Counted from the stretch's first letter, positions 27,676 through 37,075 are shown. The stretch: DNA of 64,000 nt from Paraburkholderia sp. SOS3 (GCF_001922345.1 NZ_CP018811.1:1426001-1490000); one strand, 5' to 3'. Program-made: numbers and translations. Notes: generated from the sequence alone by a model not told the origin.

Positions 27676-27745
27676 AGCAGTAGCTAGCGGTACCAGGTGG
27701 TACCAAGCCGAAGTAAGCGGTATCAAGCGGTATCAAGCGGTATCC
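27676..27745. repeat. Decameric tandem repeat in the malate synthase G leader
   Basis: Seven 10-base units in strict register. The last three are AGCGGTATCA, AGCGGTATCA, AGCGGTATCC. The earlier ones are diverged: AGCAGTAGCT, AGCGGTACCA, GGTGGTACCA, AGCCGAAGTA. The array fills the middle of the 143-bp gap between glcG and glcB and ends 39 bases before the glcB start. A 10-base period is about one helical turn, so the same face of the DNA is presented repeatedly. Confidence 0.8.
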
Positions 27746-27784
27746 CACTCGCCCCAACGAAACAGCAGACAGGAAGTAGCGATA

Positions 27785-29965
27785 ATGACTCAGCCAAAGA
27801 TGATTCAGCGCGGCGGCCTGCAAGTGGCCGCCAATCTCGACCAGTTCATCGAACAGGAAGCGCTGCCGGGCACCGGCGTCGAAAGCGCCGCGTTCTGGGC
27901 CGGCTTCGACAAGCTCGTGCACGACCTCGCGCCGAAGAACCGCGCGCTGCTCGCCGAGCGCGAGCGGCTGCAGCGCGAGCTCGACACGTGGCATCGCGCG
28001 CATCCGGGACCGGTGCGCGACGCGAAGGCGTACCGCGCGTTCCTCGAAGACATCGGTTACATCGTGCCGTCGCCCACGCGCGTGCAGGCCACGACCGACC
28101 ATGTCGACACCGAAATCGCCGAACAGGCAGGCCCGCAGCTCGTCGTGCCGCTGTCGAATGCGCGCTATGCGCTGAACGCCGCGAATGCGCGCTGGGGCAG
28201 CCTCTATGACGCGCTGTACGGCACCGATGCGATTCCCGATAGCGACGGCGCGCAGCGCAAGGCCGGTTTCAATCCGGTGCGCGGTGCGCGCGTGATCGCC
28301 TATGCGCGCGCGTTCCTCGATCAGGCGGCGCCGCTTGCGAACGGTTCGCACGCCGACGCAACGCGTTACGCGGTCGAAGGCGGCAAGCTCGTCGTGACGT
28401 TGAAGAGCGGCAGCAGCGCGCTGCGCGACCCGGCGCAGTTCGCGGGCTTCCAGGGCGATGCGGCGGCGCCGTCCGCCGTGCTGCTCAAGCACCATGGCCT
28501 GCATTTCGAGATCCAGATCGATGCGGCCGATTCGATCGGCAAGACCGATGCCGCGCATGTCAAGGATGTGCTCGTCGAAGCGGCGGTGACGACCATCATC
28601 GATTGCGAAGACTCGGTGGCGGCCGTCGACGCCGACGACAAGGTCGAGCTCTATCGCAACTGGCTGGGCCTCATGAACGGCACGCTGACCGAAGAGGTGA
28701 CGAAGGGCGGCAAGACGTTCACGCGGCGCCTGAACGCCGACCGCGAATATCAGCGCGCCGACGGCTCGAAGCTCACGCTGCATGGCCGTTCGCTGCTGTT
28801 CATCCGCAACGTCGGCCACCTGATGACGAACCCGTCCGTGCTCGATCGCGATGGCAACGAGATTCCGGAAGGCATTCTCGACGGCATGATCACCACGTTG
28901 TGCGCGCTGCACGATCGCAAGCACAAGCTCAATTCGCGCACGGGCTCGATCTATATCGTGAAGCCGAAGATGCACGGCCCCGCTGAAGTCGCGTTCGCGA
29001 ACGAGCTGTTCGGCCGCGTCGAAGACGTGCTCGGCCTTGCGCGCAACACGATGAAGATGGGCATCATGGACGAGGAGCGCCGCACGAGCGTGAACCTGCT
29101 GGCGTGCATCGCGGAGGCGTCGGCGCGGGTCGCGTTCATCAACACGGGGTTCCTCGACCGCACCGGCGACGAGATGCATACGTCGATGGAAGCGGGCCCG
29201 ATGCTGCGCAAGGGCGATATGAAGTCGACGGCGTGGATTGCCGCGTACGAGCGCAGCAACGTGCTCGTCGGTCTCGCGGCGGGCCTGCGCGGGCGCGCGC
29301 AGATCGGCAAGGGCATGTGGGCGATGCCCGATTTGATGGCCGCGATGCTCGAACAGAAGGTCGTGCATCCGAAGGCCGGCGCGAATACGGCCTGGGTGCC
29401 GTCGCCGACCGCGGCGACGCTGCACGCGCTGCATTATCACCAGGTCGACGTGCAAGCGGTTCAGCAGCAGCTCGAACGCACCGACTATGCGAGCGTGCGC
29501 GACGAACTGCTCGGCGGCCTGCTGACCGTGCCCGTGGTCGAAAAGGCGCAGTGGAGCGCCGACGAGATCCGCCAGGAGATCGAAAACAACGCGCAGGGCA
29601 TTCTCGGCTATGTGGTGCGCTGGATCGACCAGGGCGTCGGCTGCTCGAAGGTGCCCGACATCCACAACGTGGGCCTGATGGAAGACCGCGCAACGCTGCG
29701 TATCTCGAGCCAGCATATCGCGAACTGGCTGCATCACGGCGTCGTCACGCGCGAGCAGGTGGAAGACACGTTCCGCCGTATGGCGAAGATGGTCGACCAG
29801 CAGAACGCCGGCGATTCGCACTATCAGCCGATGGCGCCGAACTACGATGCGTCGCTCGCGTTCAAGGCCGCGTGCGCGCTCGTGTTCGAGGGACGCGAGC
29901 AGCCGAGCGGTTACACGGAACCGCTGCTGCACAAGTTCCGCCTCGAGCTGAAGGCGAAGGGCTGA
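27785..29965 (+). CDS. glcB: Malate synthase G
   Basis: Condenses glyoxylate with acetyl-CoA to malate; 726 aa, the normal length of isoform G. Recognisable segments include [38 protein letters not shown], the acetyl-CoA/Mg site region [12 protein letters not shown] and [20 protein letters not shown]. The C-terminal catalytic Asp region is near [17 protein letters not shown] [18 protein letters not shown]. It starts at the ATG after GGAAG and follows glcG by 143 bp. With aldA and phosphoketolase it can route two-carbon units into central metabolism. Confidence 0.96.
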   Translation: MTQPKMIQRGGLQVAANLDQFIEQEALPGTGVESAAFWAGFDKLVHDLAPKNRALLAERERLQRELDTWHRAHPGPVRDAKAYRAFLEDIGYIVPSPTRVQATTDHVDTEIAEQAGPQLVVPLSNARYALNAANARWGSLYDALYGTDAIPDSDGAQRKAGFNPVRGARVIAYARAFLDQAAPLANGSHADATRYAVEGGKLVVTLKSGSSALRDPAQFAGFQGDAAAPSAVLLKHHGLHFEIQIDAADSIGKTDAAHVKDVLVEAAVTTIIDCEDSVAAVDADDKVELYRNWLGLMNGTLTEEVTKGGKTFTRRLNADREYQRADGSKLTLHGRSLLFIRNVGHLMTNPSVLDRDGNEIPEGILDGMITTLCALHDRKHKLNSRTGSIYIVKPKMHGPAEVAFANELFGRVEDVLGLARNTMKMGIMDEERRTSVNLLACIAEASARVAFINTGFLDRTGDEMHTSMEAGPMLRKGDMKSTAWIAAYERSNVLVGLAAGLRGRAQIGKGMWAMPDLMAAMLEQKVVHPKAGANTAWVPSPTAATLHALHYHQVDVQAVQQQLERTDYASVRDELLGGLLTVPVVEKAQWSADEIRQEIENNAQGILGYVVRWIDQGVGCSKVPDIHNVGLMEDRATLRISSQHIANWLHHGVVTREQVEDTFRRMAKMVDQQNAGDSHYQPMAPNYDASLAFKAACALVFEGREQPSGYTEPLLHKFRLELKAKG

Positions 29966-29976
29966 TCCGCCGCGAT

Positions 29977-30014
29977 CCGCTCACCGGCCCGCGGTAGCCC
30001 GGGCCGGTGAGCGG
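29977..30014. terminator. Perfect 15-bp stem between glcB and asnB
   Basis: CCGCTCACCGGCCCG (29977-29991) pairs without mismatch with CGGGCCGGTGAGCGG (30000-30014) around an 8-base loop. It lies between two convergent stop codons. No T-tract follows on either side, but the very stable stem suits a shared bidirectional terminator. Confidence 0.6.
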
Positions 30015-30040
30015 CGTCAGCGTTCCGGGTACCCATACGT

Positions 30041-31882
30041 TCAGGCTGACACGATTTCGACGTCGTATCGCTCGAGCCAATCGGCAAGCGCAAGCGTGTG
30101 ATCGACGTCCACTCTCTCCCAGTTGATGCTGGATTCCCCGACCGGTTTATCGATCAGACTGCGCATTGCGTCGCGGTCGAATAGCTGCTGCACGCGCGGC
30201 GACGGATCGGCGAGCAGGGCGGCCATTCGCTGCTGCAGCAAATGTTCGTACGCGGGATCCTGCGTCGCCGGATACGCGCTTTTTTTGCGGTTCAGAATCG
30301 CATCGGGCAGCACGTCCTTGCTCGCGGCGCGCAACAGGCTCTTTTCGCGGCCGTCGAAATGCTTCATCTCCCAGGGCACGTTGAACATGTACTGCACGAG
30401 TTCGTGATCGCAGTACGGCACGCGCACTTCGAGGCCGACCGCCATGCTGAGGCGATCCTTGCGGTCGAGCAGGTTCGGCAGCCAGCAGGTCAGCCCGAGA
30501 AACGCGAGTTCGCGCCTGCGTGTCGCGAGCGCGCTTTCGCCGGGTAGCGCCGGCGTCGCGCGGCAGACCCGATCATGCGTATCGGCCCAGTATTCGGGCA
30601 CGTCCAACGCGTCGCGAAGCTCGCGCGTCAGCACGCGCGCCGGGTCCGCGAGGCCGGACGTCCACGGCAGCGTCGTTGCATCGAGAAATTGCGGCAGGTG
30701 ATGCCAGCGATAGCCGCCGAACACTTCGTCGGCCGCTTCGCCCGATAACGCGACCGTCGAATCGCGGCGCACCGCGCTGAACAGCAGATACAGCGACGGA
30801 CACATATCGCTGCCGATCTTCCAGTTCGCATCGTATGCATCGACGACCGCGCGTCTCACTTCGGCGCTGGCGATCTGCGCGGTGTCGAGCTCGATCTCCG
30901 TATGTTGCGTGCGCAACTGTTCGACGAACGCGCGCACGAACGGCGCATCGCGCGAATCGCGCGAGTGGTCCGCCCCGAAAGGCACGCCGCGATCGGCGAA
31001 GTCGACCGAGTACGTGCGTACCGCGTGCCCGTCGCGCCGCCGCACGAGCCGGTCTGCGAGCGCCGTGACGGCCGATGAATCGAGGCCACCCGACAGCAGG
31101 CTGCACAACGGCACATCGCAGACGGTTTGCTGTTCGACGATGCGCTCCAGATGCGCACGCACGGTGTCGATCGTGCGCTCGAGCGAATCGGTGTGCTCGC
31201 GCGCTTCGAGTTTCCAGTAGCAGTGCTCGGTCAATCCATCGCGCGATACGCGCACGATGTGGCCGGGCTTCACTTCATGCATGCCGTCGTAGATCGCGTC
31301 GCCGGGCAGACGGGTAACGCTGAGCGCGCGGCGCAAACCGTCGAGCCCGACGCGCGGGCGCATCTGCGGATGCGCAAGAATCGCTTTCGGCTCGGAGCCG
31401 AACAGCACGCCGCGGCCAAACGGCCGATAAAACAGCGGCTTCACGCCGAGCCGGTCGCGCACGAGCAGCAAGCGCGCTTCGCGCACGTCCCAGATCGCAA
31501 ACGCGAACATGCCGACGAAGCGCTCGGCACACGCTTCGCCCCATTCGAGATACGCGCGCAACACGACCTCGGTGTCGCTTTGTGTTCGAAACGTGTGTCC
31601 GCGCTTTTGCAGCGTCTCGCGCAATTCGACGAAGTTGTAGACCTCGCCGCTATACGTGAGGCAGGCGATGGTTTTGCCGTCTTCGATCGCGCGCATCGGT
31701 TGCGCGCCGCCTTCGAGATCGATAACCGACAGCCTGCGATGACCGAGCCCCGCATGCGTGCCGATCCAGATGCCTTGCGCGTCGGGGCCGCGTAAGGCCA
31801 TTGCGTCCGTCATCGTTTGAATGACGGGTCGCTCGCCATTCAGGTTGCGCTCGTAATCCACCCATCCCGCGATACCGCACAT
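30041..31882 (-). CDS. asnB: Asparagine synthetase, glutamine-hydrolysing
   Basis: Converts aspartate to asparagine using glutamine and ATP; 613 aa. The class-II glutaminase domain begins MCGIAGWVDYERN with the N-terminal nucleophile Cys2 and contains LRGPDAQGIW and GHRRLSVIDLEGGAQPM. The synthetase domain has the pyrophosphatase loop SGGLDSSAVTA and later CLSGEAADEVFGGY-like ALSGEAADEVFGGYRWH. All parts are present, so it is likely active. AsnB-like enzymes of this length can also amidate other substrates in capsule or natural-product pathways, but no such genes are near. Confidence 0.92.
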   Translation of the reverse strand: MCGIAGWVDYERNLNGERPVIQTMTDAMALRGPDAQGIWIGTHAGLGHRRLSVIDLEGGAQPMRAIEDGKTIACLTYSGEVYNFVELRETLQKRGHTFRTQSDTEVVLRAYLEWGEACAERFVGMFAFAIWDVREARLLLVRDRLGVKPLFYRPFGRGVLFGSEPKAILAHPQMRPRVGLDGLRRALSVTRLPGDAIYDGMHEVKPGHIVRVSRDGLTEHCYWKLEAREHTDSLERTIDTVRAHLERIVEQQTVCDVPLCSLLSGGLDSSAVTALADRLVRRRDGHAVRTYSVDFADRGVPFGADHSRDSRDAPFVRAFVEQLRTQHTEIELDTAQIASAEVRRAVVDAYDANWKIGSDMCPSLYLLFSAVRRDSTVALSGEAADEVFGGYRWHHLPQFLDATTLPWTSGLADPARVLTRELRDALDVPEYWADTHDRVCRATPALPGESALATRRRELAFLGLTCWLPNLLDRKDRLSMAVGLEVRVPYCDHELVQYMFNVPWEMKHFDGREKSLLRAASKDVLPDAILNRKKSAYPATQDPAYEHLLQQRMAALLADPSPRVQQLFDRDAMRSLIDKPVGESSINWERVDVDHTLALADWLERYDVEIVSA

Positions 31883-32156
31883 ATGTTCTCCGCGCTGTCA
31901 CATGCACGGATAACACTTCGGCGACATGCGAATTCCTCGACGGCAAGGCGACGAAACACACGACACTGCGAATGCGTCGCGCCCGTTGGTTAACAGAACC
32001 TTAAGCAAAAAATGCTGTTGCGCAAATGCTTCGATATTCGAAGGCATCGACGCAATTCAGCGAGATGAAAGCGATTAATCACAGAACCGACTTGCTCGCG
32101 CTTCAAATTCGCCATCGATTACCAAGTGTTACTTCACCACCTGAAAGGACGAAAAT
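31883..32156. other. Divergent control region asnB / phosphodiesterase-like gene
   Basis: 274 bases, clearly AT-richer around 31990-32100. A palindrome CTTCGA-TAT-TCGAAG (32029-32043), extended by ATGC/GCAT at the ends, is a candidate operator for the plus-strand gene. No gene is seen. Confidence 0.35.
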
Positions 32157-33869
32157 ATGAAGACGGTCAGGAAATCGATGCGTGTGCGGTACATGGTCGG
32201 CGCCATCGCGGTCTCGCTTGCAGCGATGCATGCAGCCGGTGCTGCGTCGATGAGCAATGGACAGGATCACGACGGACACCACGAAGGCAACGGCCATCAT
32301 GGCGCGGTCAAGCATGTGCTGCTGATCAGCTTCGACGGCCTGCACGAACAGGACGTCGCGCGCTGCATCGCGGCGAATGCCTGCCCGAACCTCGCGCTGC
32401 TGGCGAAGGCCGGCACCACGTACACGAATGCGCACACGCCTGGCCTGTCGGATTCGTTCCCGGGCCTCGCCGCGCTCGTGACCGGCGGGTCGCCGAAAAC
32501 GGCTGGGCTTTTCTATGACGTGTCGTATGACCGCACCCTCTACGCGCCGTCGGATACGCAGTGCACGGGCAAGCAGGGCTGGAACGTGGTGTTCGACGAG
32601 ACCACGGGCATCGACGCCGAGAACGGCGGCGCGCTGATTCACCTCGACGGCGGCGGCGCATTCAACCCGCAGGCCATTCCGCATGCGCGAATCAACGGCG
32701 CCTGCGTGCCGGTGTTTCCGCACAACTACGTGAAGACGAATACGCTCTTCGAGGTAGTCAAACAGAACCTGCGCGGCGCGCGCACCGCATGGTCCGACAA
32801 GCATGCGTTCGGTTACGACTGGCTCAACGGCCCCTCGGGCACCGGTGTCGACGATCTGGCGCGTACCGAGATCAACTCGATCGATCCGGCCACGAAGACC
32901 GACTATACGGACGTCTTCACGCACACCGAGACGTTCGACAATTTCCACGTGCAGGAAATGGTCAACGAGATCGACGGCAAAGACTCGACCGGCGCGACCA
33001 ACGCTGCCGTGCCGACCGTGTTCGGCGCCGACTTTCAGACGTTGAGCGTCGCGCAGAAGGCGCCGGTCGCGGCGGGCGGCGGTTATCTCGATGCCGATTT
33101 CACGCCGGGTCCGCAGGTGAGCGCGGCGATCACCTACATCGACGATTCGCTGGGCCGCCTCGTGACCGAACTCAAGCAGCGCAACCTGTATTCGTCGACG
33201 GCGATCATCGTGGCGTCGAAGCATGGCCAGTCGCCGACCGATCACACGAAGCTCGTGAAAAACGGCGATACGTTGACGAAGCTGCTCGAAGCGAATAACT
33301 TCCTCGACCCGAACGGCAACTTCGGCCAGGCCGCGACGAAAAGCGGCAACCTCAACGACGGCACGGGTCTCGTCGATACCGGCTTCGTGCAGACCGACGA
33401 CGTCGGCCTGATCTGGCTGCGCGATCAGAGCCAGCGCGCCGCGGTCGTGAAAACGCTCAAGGACAATCTGAGCTGCAACGCGCCCGGCATCTGCGCGGAC
33501 GGCCCGCAAGCCTATATTTTGTCGGGCCCGCAACTGGCCGAGCGCTTCGGCGACCCGGCGCTGGGCCGAACGCCCGACATCATCGTCCAGCCGAACCCGG
33601 GCGTGATTTATACGTCGAGCACGTCGAAGGACGAAGAGCATGGCGGCAATGCTCCCGACGACAGCCACCTCGGTCTCGTCGTCTATGTGCCCGGTGCGAA
33701 CGATGCACATGGCGCGCGCAACTCAGGCCGTACGATCGACGAGCCGGTACTGACCACCGAAGTCGCGCCGTCGATTCTGCGCATGCTTGGCCTCGAGCCC
33801 GGGCTGCTGCATTCGGTCGCGCTCGAGGGCACGCCAGTGCTGCCCCAGTTCGAACAAGGCCGCTTCTAA
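32157..33869 (+). CDS. Secreted alkaline-phosphatase-superfamily phosphodiesterase / nucleotide pyrophosphatase
   Basis: 570 aa with a signal peptide of about 32 residues, then a His-rich patch (DHDGHHEGNGHHG). The catalytic domain starts HVLLISFDGLHEQDV, the first metal-binding Asp of the family. DSFPGLAALVTGGSP would carry the Ser/Thr nucleophile, and later SKHGQSPTDHTK and DEEHGGNAPDDSHLGLVVYV supply metal-binding His/Asp residues. Such enzymes cleave phosphodiester or pyrophosphate bonds in the periplasm or outside. AAAGGA seven bases before the ATG supports the start. Substrate unknown; the His-rich patch may store zinc. Confidence 0.85.
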   Translation: MKTVRKSMRVRYMVGAIAVSLAAMHAAGAASMSNGQDHDGHHEGNGHHGAVKHVLLISFDGLHEQDVARCIAANACPNLALLAKAGTTYTNAHTPGLSDSFPGLAALVTGGSPKTAGLFYDVSYDRTLYAPSDTQCTGKQGWNVVFDETTGIDAENGGALIHLDGGGAFNPQAIPHARINGACVPVFPHNYVKTNTLFEVVKQNLRGARTAWSDKHAFGYDWLNGPSGTGVDDLARTEINSIDPATKTDYTDVFTHTETFDNFHVQEMVNEIDGKDSTGATNAAVPTVFGADFQTLSVAQKAPVAAGGGYLDADFTPGPQVSAAITYIDDSLGRLVTELKQRNLYSSTAIIVASKHGQSPTDHTKLVKNGDTLTKLLEANNFLDPNGNFGQAATKSGNLNDGTGLVDTGFVQTDDVGLIWLRDQSQRAAVVKTLKDNLSCNAPGICADGPQAYILSGPQLAERFGDPALGRTPDIIVQPNPGVIYTSSTSKDEEHGGNAPDDSHLGLVVYVPGANDAHGARNSGRTIDEPVLTTEVAPSILRMLGLEPGLLHSVALEGTPVLPQFEQGRF

Positions 33870-33886
33870 GCTGACTTGACCGGCAG

Positions 33887-33915
33887 GCGCCGACGCGAGC
33901 GCTTCGCGTTGGCGC
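33887..33915. terminator. Hairpin after the phosphodiesterase-like gene
   Basis: GCGCCGACGCGA (33887-33898) and TCGCGTTGGCGC (33904-33915) pair along 12 positions with one G-T wobble around a 5-base loop, 18 bases past the stop codon. It is followed by a mixed, not T-rich, sequence. Confidence 0.4.
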
Positions 33916-34060
33916 TACATTGCTTCGCACGCCGGAGTTTGCGGTCGCGTCAGCCATTGCGCGTCTATGTCATGATGGGTTGAAACGTGAACAAGGCGTG
34001 ACCCAGGCGTGAATCAGGCCTGATGCACGCTTCAGGCATTTTTCGTACAGGGCGGCCATC

Positions 34061-34927
34061 ATGCGCAACGTCGACGAGAACACGATCACCGAAGCCGTAC
34101 TTGCACGGCATGAACTCGCGGGCAATGCGAGGCTCAAGGAAATTGCGGGCAGCCTTGTGCGCCACCTGCATGCGTTCGCACGCGAGGTGAACCTCACGGA
34201 AAGCGAATGGGAGGCGGGCATCCGCTTTCTCACGGAAGTCGGTCATATGACCGATGAAAAGCGCCAGGAGTTCATACTGCTCTCCGATACGCTCGGATTA
34301 TCGATGCTCGTGGTCGCGATGGCGAACCGCAAACCTGCCGGCTGCACGGAGGCAACCGTGTTTGGCCCGTTCTTCGTCGAAGGCGCGCCCGAGTATGAGA
34401 ACGGCGCGGACGTCGCGAACGGCGCAACGGGGGTGCCGTGTTTCGTGTCGGGGAAAATCGTCGGCCTCGACGGCGAGCCGGTCGCGCATGCGCGCATCGA
34501 AGTCTGGCAGGCCGATGCCGATGGGCATTACGACGTCCAGTATCCGAACGACGGCGAGCACCGCGGTCGCGGTGCGCTGCATAGCCGCGCGGACGGCAGC
34601 TTTAACTTCCGCTCGATTGTCGGCGAGCCGTATCCGATTCCGCACGATGGGCCGGTCGGCCGCATGCTCGACGCGCTGGGCCGTCACCCGTGGCGGCCTG
34701 CGCATCTGCATTTCATGATCACGGCGCCCGGTTATGAGCGGCTCGTCACCCACGTGTTTCGCGAGGGCGACCCGTATCTCGACTCGGACGCGGTGTTCGG
34801 CGTGCGCTCGTCGCTGATCGCACCGTGGGTGCGGCACGACGCGGGCGTAGCGCCGGACGGCACGCGCATGACGGCGCCGTTCTACACGCTCGAATTCGAC
34901 TTCGTGCTGAACCGCGCGACGCCCTAG
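34061..34927 (+). CDS. Intradiol ring-cleavage dioxygenase (catechol/hydroxyquinol 1,2-dioxygenase family)
   Basis: 288-aa non-heme Fe(III) enzyme cleaving an aromatic ring between two hydroxyls. An N-terminal helical dimerisation domain (about 1-90) precedes the catalytic domain. Likely iron ligands are Tyr157 (DGHYDVQYP), Tyr191 (GEPYPIP), and His215 and His217 (RPAHLHF). The pattern HLHFMITAPGYERLVTHVF is closer to hydroxyquinol 1,2-dioxygenases than to classical catechol enzymes; that preference is tentative. It converges on a deacetylase gene so closely that both stop codons share CTAG (34924-34927). No maleylacetate reductase is nearby. Confidence 0.85.
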   Translation: MRNVDENTITEAVLARHELAGNARLKEIAGSLVRHLHAFAREVNLTESEWEAGIRFLTEVGHMTDEKRQEFILLSDTLGLSMLVVAMANRKPAGCTEATVFGPFFVEGAPEYENGADVANGATGVPCFVSGKIVGLDGEPVAHARIEVWQADADGHYDVQYPNDGEHRGRGALHSRADGSFNFRSIVGEPYPIPHDGPVGRMLDALGRHPWRPAHLHFMITAPGYERLVTHVFREGDPYLDSDAVFGVRSSLIAPWVRHDAGVAPDGTRMTAPFYTLEFDFVLNRATP

Positions 34928-35895
34928 CGAGGCGCACCGTCGGCGCGCACGAGCCCGGCGCTTTCCATCGCATCCATATGGCGCGCAATGGCGCCGGGCG
35001 TGGTGATCCAGACATCGCCTTGCGCACGGGCCTCGGCAATGTGCTTCAGCGCGCGCCGCAGGTGCCGCAGACGATACGGCTGCCCGACCAGATACGGATG
35101 CAGCGCGATGCCCATCACGAGCGCTTGCGGACACCGGCCCGTGTGCACCTGCTCGCGCATTTCGTCGAACTGATCGATGATCATGTCGGCGAACGCGCAG
35201 CCGTCCAGATGGCGGCCGATCATCATCGGCAGATCGTTGAGTTCCTGCGGATACGGAATCGACCAGAGCGGGCCGCCGCGCGTGGCCATGCGCACCGGGC
35301 GATCGTCGTGACACCAGTTCAGCGTATAGCGATAGCCGGTTTCGGCAAGCAGGTCGGGTGTGGCGAGCGACTCCGAGATCCACGGCGATAGCCAGCCGGC
35401 CGGCGGCGTGCCCGCATGCGCGGCGATCCGGTCGCGGCAGTGCGCGAGCAGCGCGCGTTCGTCGGCCTCGGACAGCGTGCCCTGCCGTTGCGAGTTCGTG
35501 TGGCCGTGTCCGATCAATTCGTCGCCGCGCGCGACACACGCATCGATCACCTCCGGGCAATGGTCGTAAAGCGAGGTATTGATCAGCACGCCGGCCGGCA
35601 TGTCGAGCTGGTCGAACAGTTCGAGGCACCGCCACACGCCGACGCGATTGCCGTATTCGCGCCAGCTGTAGTTGAGCACGTCCGGTTCCGGCGATATCGG
35701 CCCGAGCGCTGCGCCCAGCCCGCTGCCGAATGCGAAGTGCTCGATATTGAAGCCGAGATAAACGGCGAGCCGCTTGTCGCCGGGCCAGCCGTACGCGTCC
35801 GCGTCGGTGATCGCGCGATACGGAAAGCGGCCATGTGTTGCAAGCGGACCGATCGCAGCCGCACCCGCGGCGCGGCCCTCGAAAGTTTCTTTCAT
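34924..35895 (-). CDS. Polysaccharide-deacetylase-family protein (PuuE/allantoinase-like)
   Basis: 323 aa of the NodB-homology superfamily. Family segments visible are LAVYLGFNIEHFAFGSGLGA, the NYSWREYGNRVGVWR motif, and INTSLYDHCPEVIDACVARG followed by DELIGHGHTNS. The last is the pattern of PuuE-type and related C-N hydrolases, not chitin deacetylases. PuuE acts on allantoin, so hydrolysis of a cyclic amide is plausible. The ATG at 35895 (MKETFEG) is chosen because the upstream frame lacks similarity. It shares its terminal CTAG with the dioxygenase and lies divergent from the GntR gene. Confidence 0.82.
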   Translation of the reverse strand: MKETFEGRAAGAAAIGPLATHGRFPYRAITDADAYGWPGDKRLAVYLGFNIEHFAFGSGLGAALGPISPEPDVLNYSWREYGNRVGVWRCLELFDQLDMPAGVLINTSLYDHCPEVIDACVARGDELIGHGHTNSQRQGTLSEADERALLAHCRDRIAAHAGTPPAGWLSPWISESLATPDLLAETGYRYTLNWCHDDRPVRMATRGGPLWSIPYPQELNDLPMMIGRHLDGCAFADMIIDQFDEMREQVHTGRCPQALVMGIALHPYLVGQPYRLRHLRRALKHIAEARAQGDVWITTPGAIARHMDAMESAGLVRADGAPR

Positions 35896-35983
35896 GTGTT
35901 TGACGATGTTGACAAAGACCGTGCGGCGCGTGGAATCGCCCACGCGATGATCGGCTGTTCCGAGCCTGCGCCCCAAAAAAACG

Positions 35984-35993
35984 TTGTCGACAA
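35984..35993. promoter_or_regulatory. Palindrome TTGTCGACAA, candidate GntR/FCD operator
   Basis: A perfect 10-bp palindrome 89 bases before the deacetylase start. FCD-type GntR regulators commonly bind short palindromes of the form TNGT-N2/3-ACNA (known for FadR/LldR relatives), and this fits. It could let the adjacent GntR protein control both directions. Confidence 0.45.
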
Positions 35994-36070
35994 TACGTCG
36001 ATTTGTCGTATCCAGCAAGCGGTCAAAACTGTGTACCAAAACGGGGTGGGGATTCGCCGATCTGGCGCAT

Positions 36071-36095
36071 GGGCGCGCCAAGAACGGGCGCGCCC
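36071..36095. promoter_or_regulatory. GC-rich perfect stem in the GntR leader region
   Basis: GGGCGCGCC (36071-36079) and GGCGCGCCC (36087-36095) form a 9-bp stem with a 7-base loop, about 195 bases before the GntR start. It could be a terminator or attenuator of a leader transcript. No T-run follows. Confidence 0.35.
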
Positions 36096-36289
36096 GTGCA
36101 CTGGAATGCGGTCGAGGCACTCAAGCTGCCGCGGCGATATGCGCTGCGCAACGATGCTGCGTACGCAGCGCCGGCCATCTTGCATACCGGACGCTGCAAT
36201 CTGGCATACATGTTGCGATCCATTGCGTCCATTTTCCGGCGCACATCGTCGATATGCAGCCGGTTTCGCTTCTCTTACCGTTCTCTTTC

Positions 36290-37075
36290 ATGACATCAGT
36301 CAGCCGTGCGGACGTCGCTTATCTGTCGATGCGGCAAGCCATCGTCGAGCAGGCGCTCGTGCCGGGCACGAAGCTGCCGGAGGATGCGCTTGCCGCGCAT
36401 TTCGGCGTGAGCCGCACGCTGATTCGCGCGGCGCTCGCGCGGCTCGCGAACGAAGGCCTGATCGATACCGGCAACAAGCGCAGCGCAACCGTGGCGCGGC
36501 CGAGCCGGGAAGAAGCGAAGGCGGTGTTCGAAGTGCGCCGCTGCCTCGAGGTCGAGGTTGTGCGTCTGGTGGCGCAGAACTGGCAGCCCGAGTTCGTCGC
36601 ATTGCTCGACGAACACGTGCGCCGCGAAGAGGCGGCGCGCGGCGCCGGCGCGAAGCTCGAACTGCGCGTGGCGAGCGAGTTTCACATGTTGCTTGCGCAA
36701 CTGAGCGGCAATCCGCTGATCGAGCGCTATGTGTCGGAGGTCGTGTCGCGTTGCTCGCTGATTCTCGCGGTGCACGGTCATGAGCCGTCGCAGGAGTGCG
36801 GCATGCGCGAGCACCGCACGCTGATCGCCGCGCTGCGCAAACGCGACGCGGCGCTCGCGCAGCAATTGATGAGCGACCACCTGCAGGCGCTCGAAGCGCG
36901 TTCGCTCGTCGATCGCGCGGAGACGGCGCGGCCCGACATCGTCGACATACTCGGGCGCTATTCGGCCGCGTTCGCGCCTGCGGACCAGCCGGCGGCTGCG
37001 AAACGCGCTGCCCGCAAACCGCGCGAACCACGCGAACCACGCGAGCGGCCCGCAAAACAGACGCGCGGCGCATGA
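36290..37075 (+). CDS. GntR-family transcriptional regulator (FCD type)
   Basis: 261 aa. The N-terminal winged helix-turn-helix lies at about 10-70 (LPEDALAAHFGVSRTLIRAA, then LARLANEGLI). The C-terminal all-helical FCD effector domain is at 80-225 (VFEVRRCLEVEVVRLVA; metal-type His in EFHMLLAQLSGNPLIERYV and EHRTLIAALRKRD). A disordered Arg/Pro-rich tail (repeated PREPREP) ends it. Start choice is uncertain: ATG 36290 gives the usual domain length, and ATG 36254 is possible; neither has a strong ribosome-binding site. Its position before the BMP transporter and beside the deacetylase suggests it controls the catabolic locus. Confidence 0.87.
   Translation: MTSVSRADVAYLSMRQAIVEQALVPGTKLPEDALAAHFGVSRTLIRAALARLANEGLIDTGNKRSATVARPSREEAKAVFEVRRCLEVEVVRLVAQNWQPEFVALLDEHVRREEAARGAGAKLELRVASEFHMLLAQLSGNPLIERYVSEVVSRCSLILAVHGHEPSQECGMREHRTLIAALRKRDAALAQQLMSDHLQALEARSLVDRAETARPDIVDILGRYSAAFAPADQPAAAKRAARKPREPREPRERPAKQTRGA

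Larger units (their letters stand above)
35896..36289. other. Divergent control region deacetylase / GntR regulator
   Basis: 394 bases without a supported gene. It holds the palindrome at 35984-35993 and the strong stem at 36071-36095, both annotated separately. An open frame on the plus strand continues from the GntR gene up to 35984 but has no family similarity. An alternative GntR start lies at 36254. Confidence 0.45.

Noticed and set aside
27401..29932. 843-codon open frame antisense to malate synthase G
   Set aside because: GC-rich codon bias of glcB keeps the opposite frame open; the translation is an Arg/His/Leu-rich string with no fold or motif.
31894..31915. PhoB-box-like CTGTCACA near the asnB start
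   Set aside because: Only one half-site is recognisable; the second, 11 bases on, does not match.
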